From NCBI GenBank assembly GCA_003133345.1, contig PKXB01000146.1, positions 2,465 to 9,142 on the forward strand: 6,678 nt of DNA, written 5' to 3'. The stretch comes from Hyphomicrobiales bacterium (GTDB taxonomy: Bacteria; Pseudomonadota; Alphaproteobacteria; Rhizobiales; Xanthobacteraceae). Each line of letters opens with the position of its first letter. Position 1 is the first letter of the stretch. Both the position numbers and the translations under genes were made by a program. The notes under the pieces are model-generated. The model worked only from the letters and a program-made list of their open reading frames with translations. It searched no databases and was not told the origin of the DNA. This document shows positions 6,551 to 6,678 of this stretch, one piece after another.

Positions 6551-6678
6551 TTGTCCGACGTTGAAAACCCGAAATCGGGGGACGGTAGTCCCACCGACAT
6601 ACGCCCCGTCTCGATCACCGAGGAGATGAAGCGCAGCTATCTCGATTACGCCATGAGCGTGATCGTGTCGCGGGCGCT
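6551..6678 (+). CDS. gyrA: DNA gyrase subunit A (partial, N-terminus only)
   Basis: GyrA is the DNA-cleaving and rejoining subunit of the A2B2 gyrase that introduces negative supercoils. Only 42 codons plus two bases are present, cut by the right window edge. The sequence EEMKRSYLDYAMSVIVSRA (24-42) is the highly conserved start of the GyrA breakage-reunion domain, just before the quinolone-resistance region. A short variable leader with DIRPVSI precedes it, as in alphaproteobacterial GyrA. The frame is closed by a TAA at 6527; between it and the conserved block the only usual start codon upstream of M26 is TTG at 6551, with GGGAAG 6 bases before it. Starting at M26 would remove the conserved IRPVSITEE segment, so TTG is preferred. 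ParC shares the block, but the extended leader and family wording favour GyrA. Confidence 0.92.
   Translation, partial: MSDVENPKSGDGSPTDIRPVSITEEMKRSYLDYAMSVIVSRA

Noticed and set aside
6364..6618. An 84-codon minus-strand frame between marC and gyrA.
   Set aside because: It overlaps the gyrA start and its ribosome binding site, and the product has no recognisable features.
1..6678. Search for a new defence, mobile or CRISPR-like system.
   Set aside because: I found no regularly spaced repeats, transposase, integrase, nuclease-effector or toxin-antitoxin signature. The window is explained by core genes plus a small possible envelope-modification pair.

Overview
The window looks like a chromosomal housekeeping segment from an alphaproteobacterium, most likely Hyphomicrobiales close to Bradyrhizobium or Rhodopseudomonas. 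The evidence is the high GC of the core genes, the wording of the UvrA, SSB, MarC and GyrA proteins, an Omp25/RopB-type outer-membrane barrel protein, and two sites matching the alphaproteobacterial LexA operator GAAC-N7-GAAC. I assign the genus only tentatively.

Layout, left to right. (1) Positions 1-2006, minus strand: the N-terminal two thirds of uvrA (excision-repair damage sensor), cut by the left window edge. (2) Positions 2007-2134: uvrA upstream region, holding a LexA-type box 7 bases from the uvrA ATG and, before it, a rho-independent terminator that ends the upstream omp transcript. (3) Positions 2135-2788, minus strand: a small outer-membrane beta-barrel protein with a clear signal peptide and a strong ribosome binding site. 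(4) Positions 2789-3157: a divergent 369-base intergenic region with a second LexA-type box, two hairpins and one doubtful 45-codon ORF. (5) Positions 3158-3655, plus strand: ssb, complete. (6) Positions 3798-6332, minus strand: an apparent operon read in the order marC, class I methyltransferase, polytopic membrane protein (GT-C glycosyltransferase-like). The methyltransferase is split by a frameshift inside a CG-dinucleotide tract. The last two genes look lower in GC than their neighbours and may be an acquired pair. (7) Positions 6551-6678, plus strand: the first 42 codons of gyrA, apparently from a TTG start.

How it fits together: uvrA and ssb are both DNA-damage genes, and each has its own putative SOS operator. 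In many proteobacteria they are divergent neighbours sharing one control region. Here an omp gene sits between them and a terminator insulates uvrA from it. The marC/methyltransferase/membrane-protein cluster lies between ssb and gyrA and probably concerns the cell envelope, though no substrate can be named. I see no CRISPR array, tRNA, rRNA, insertion sequence or recognisable defence system. The points most worth following are the paired LexA boxes, the dinucleotide-tract frameshift and the lower-GC gene pair.
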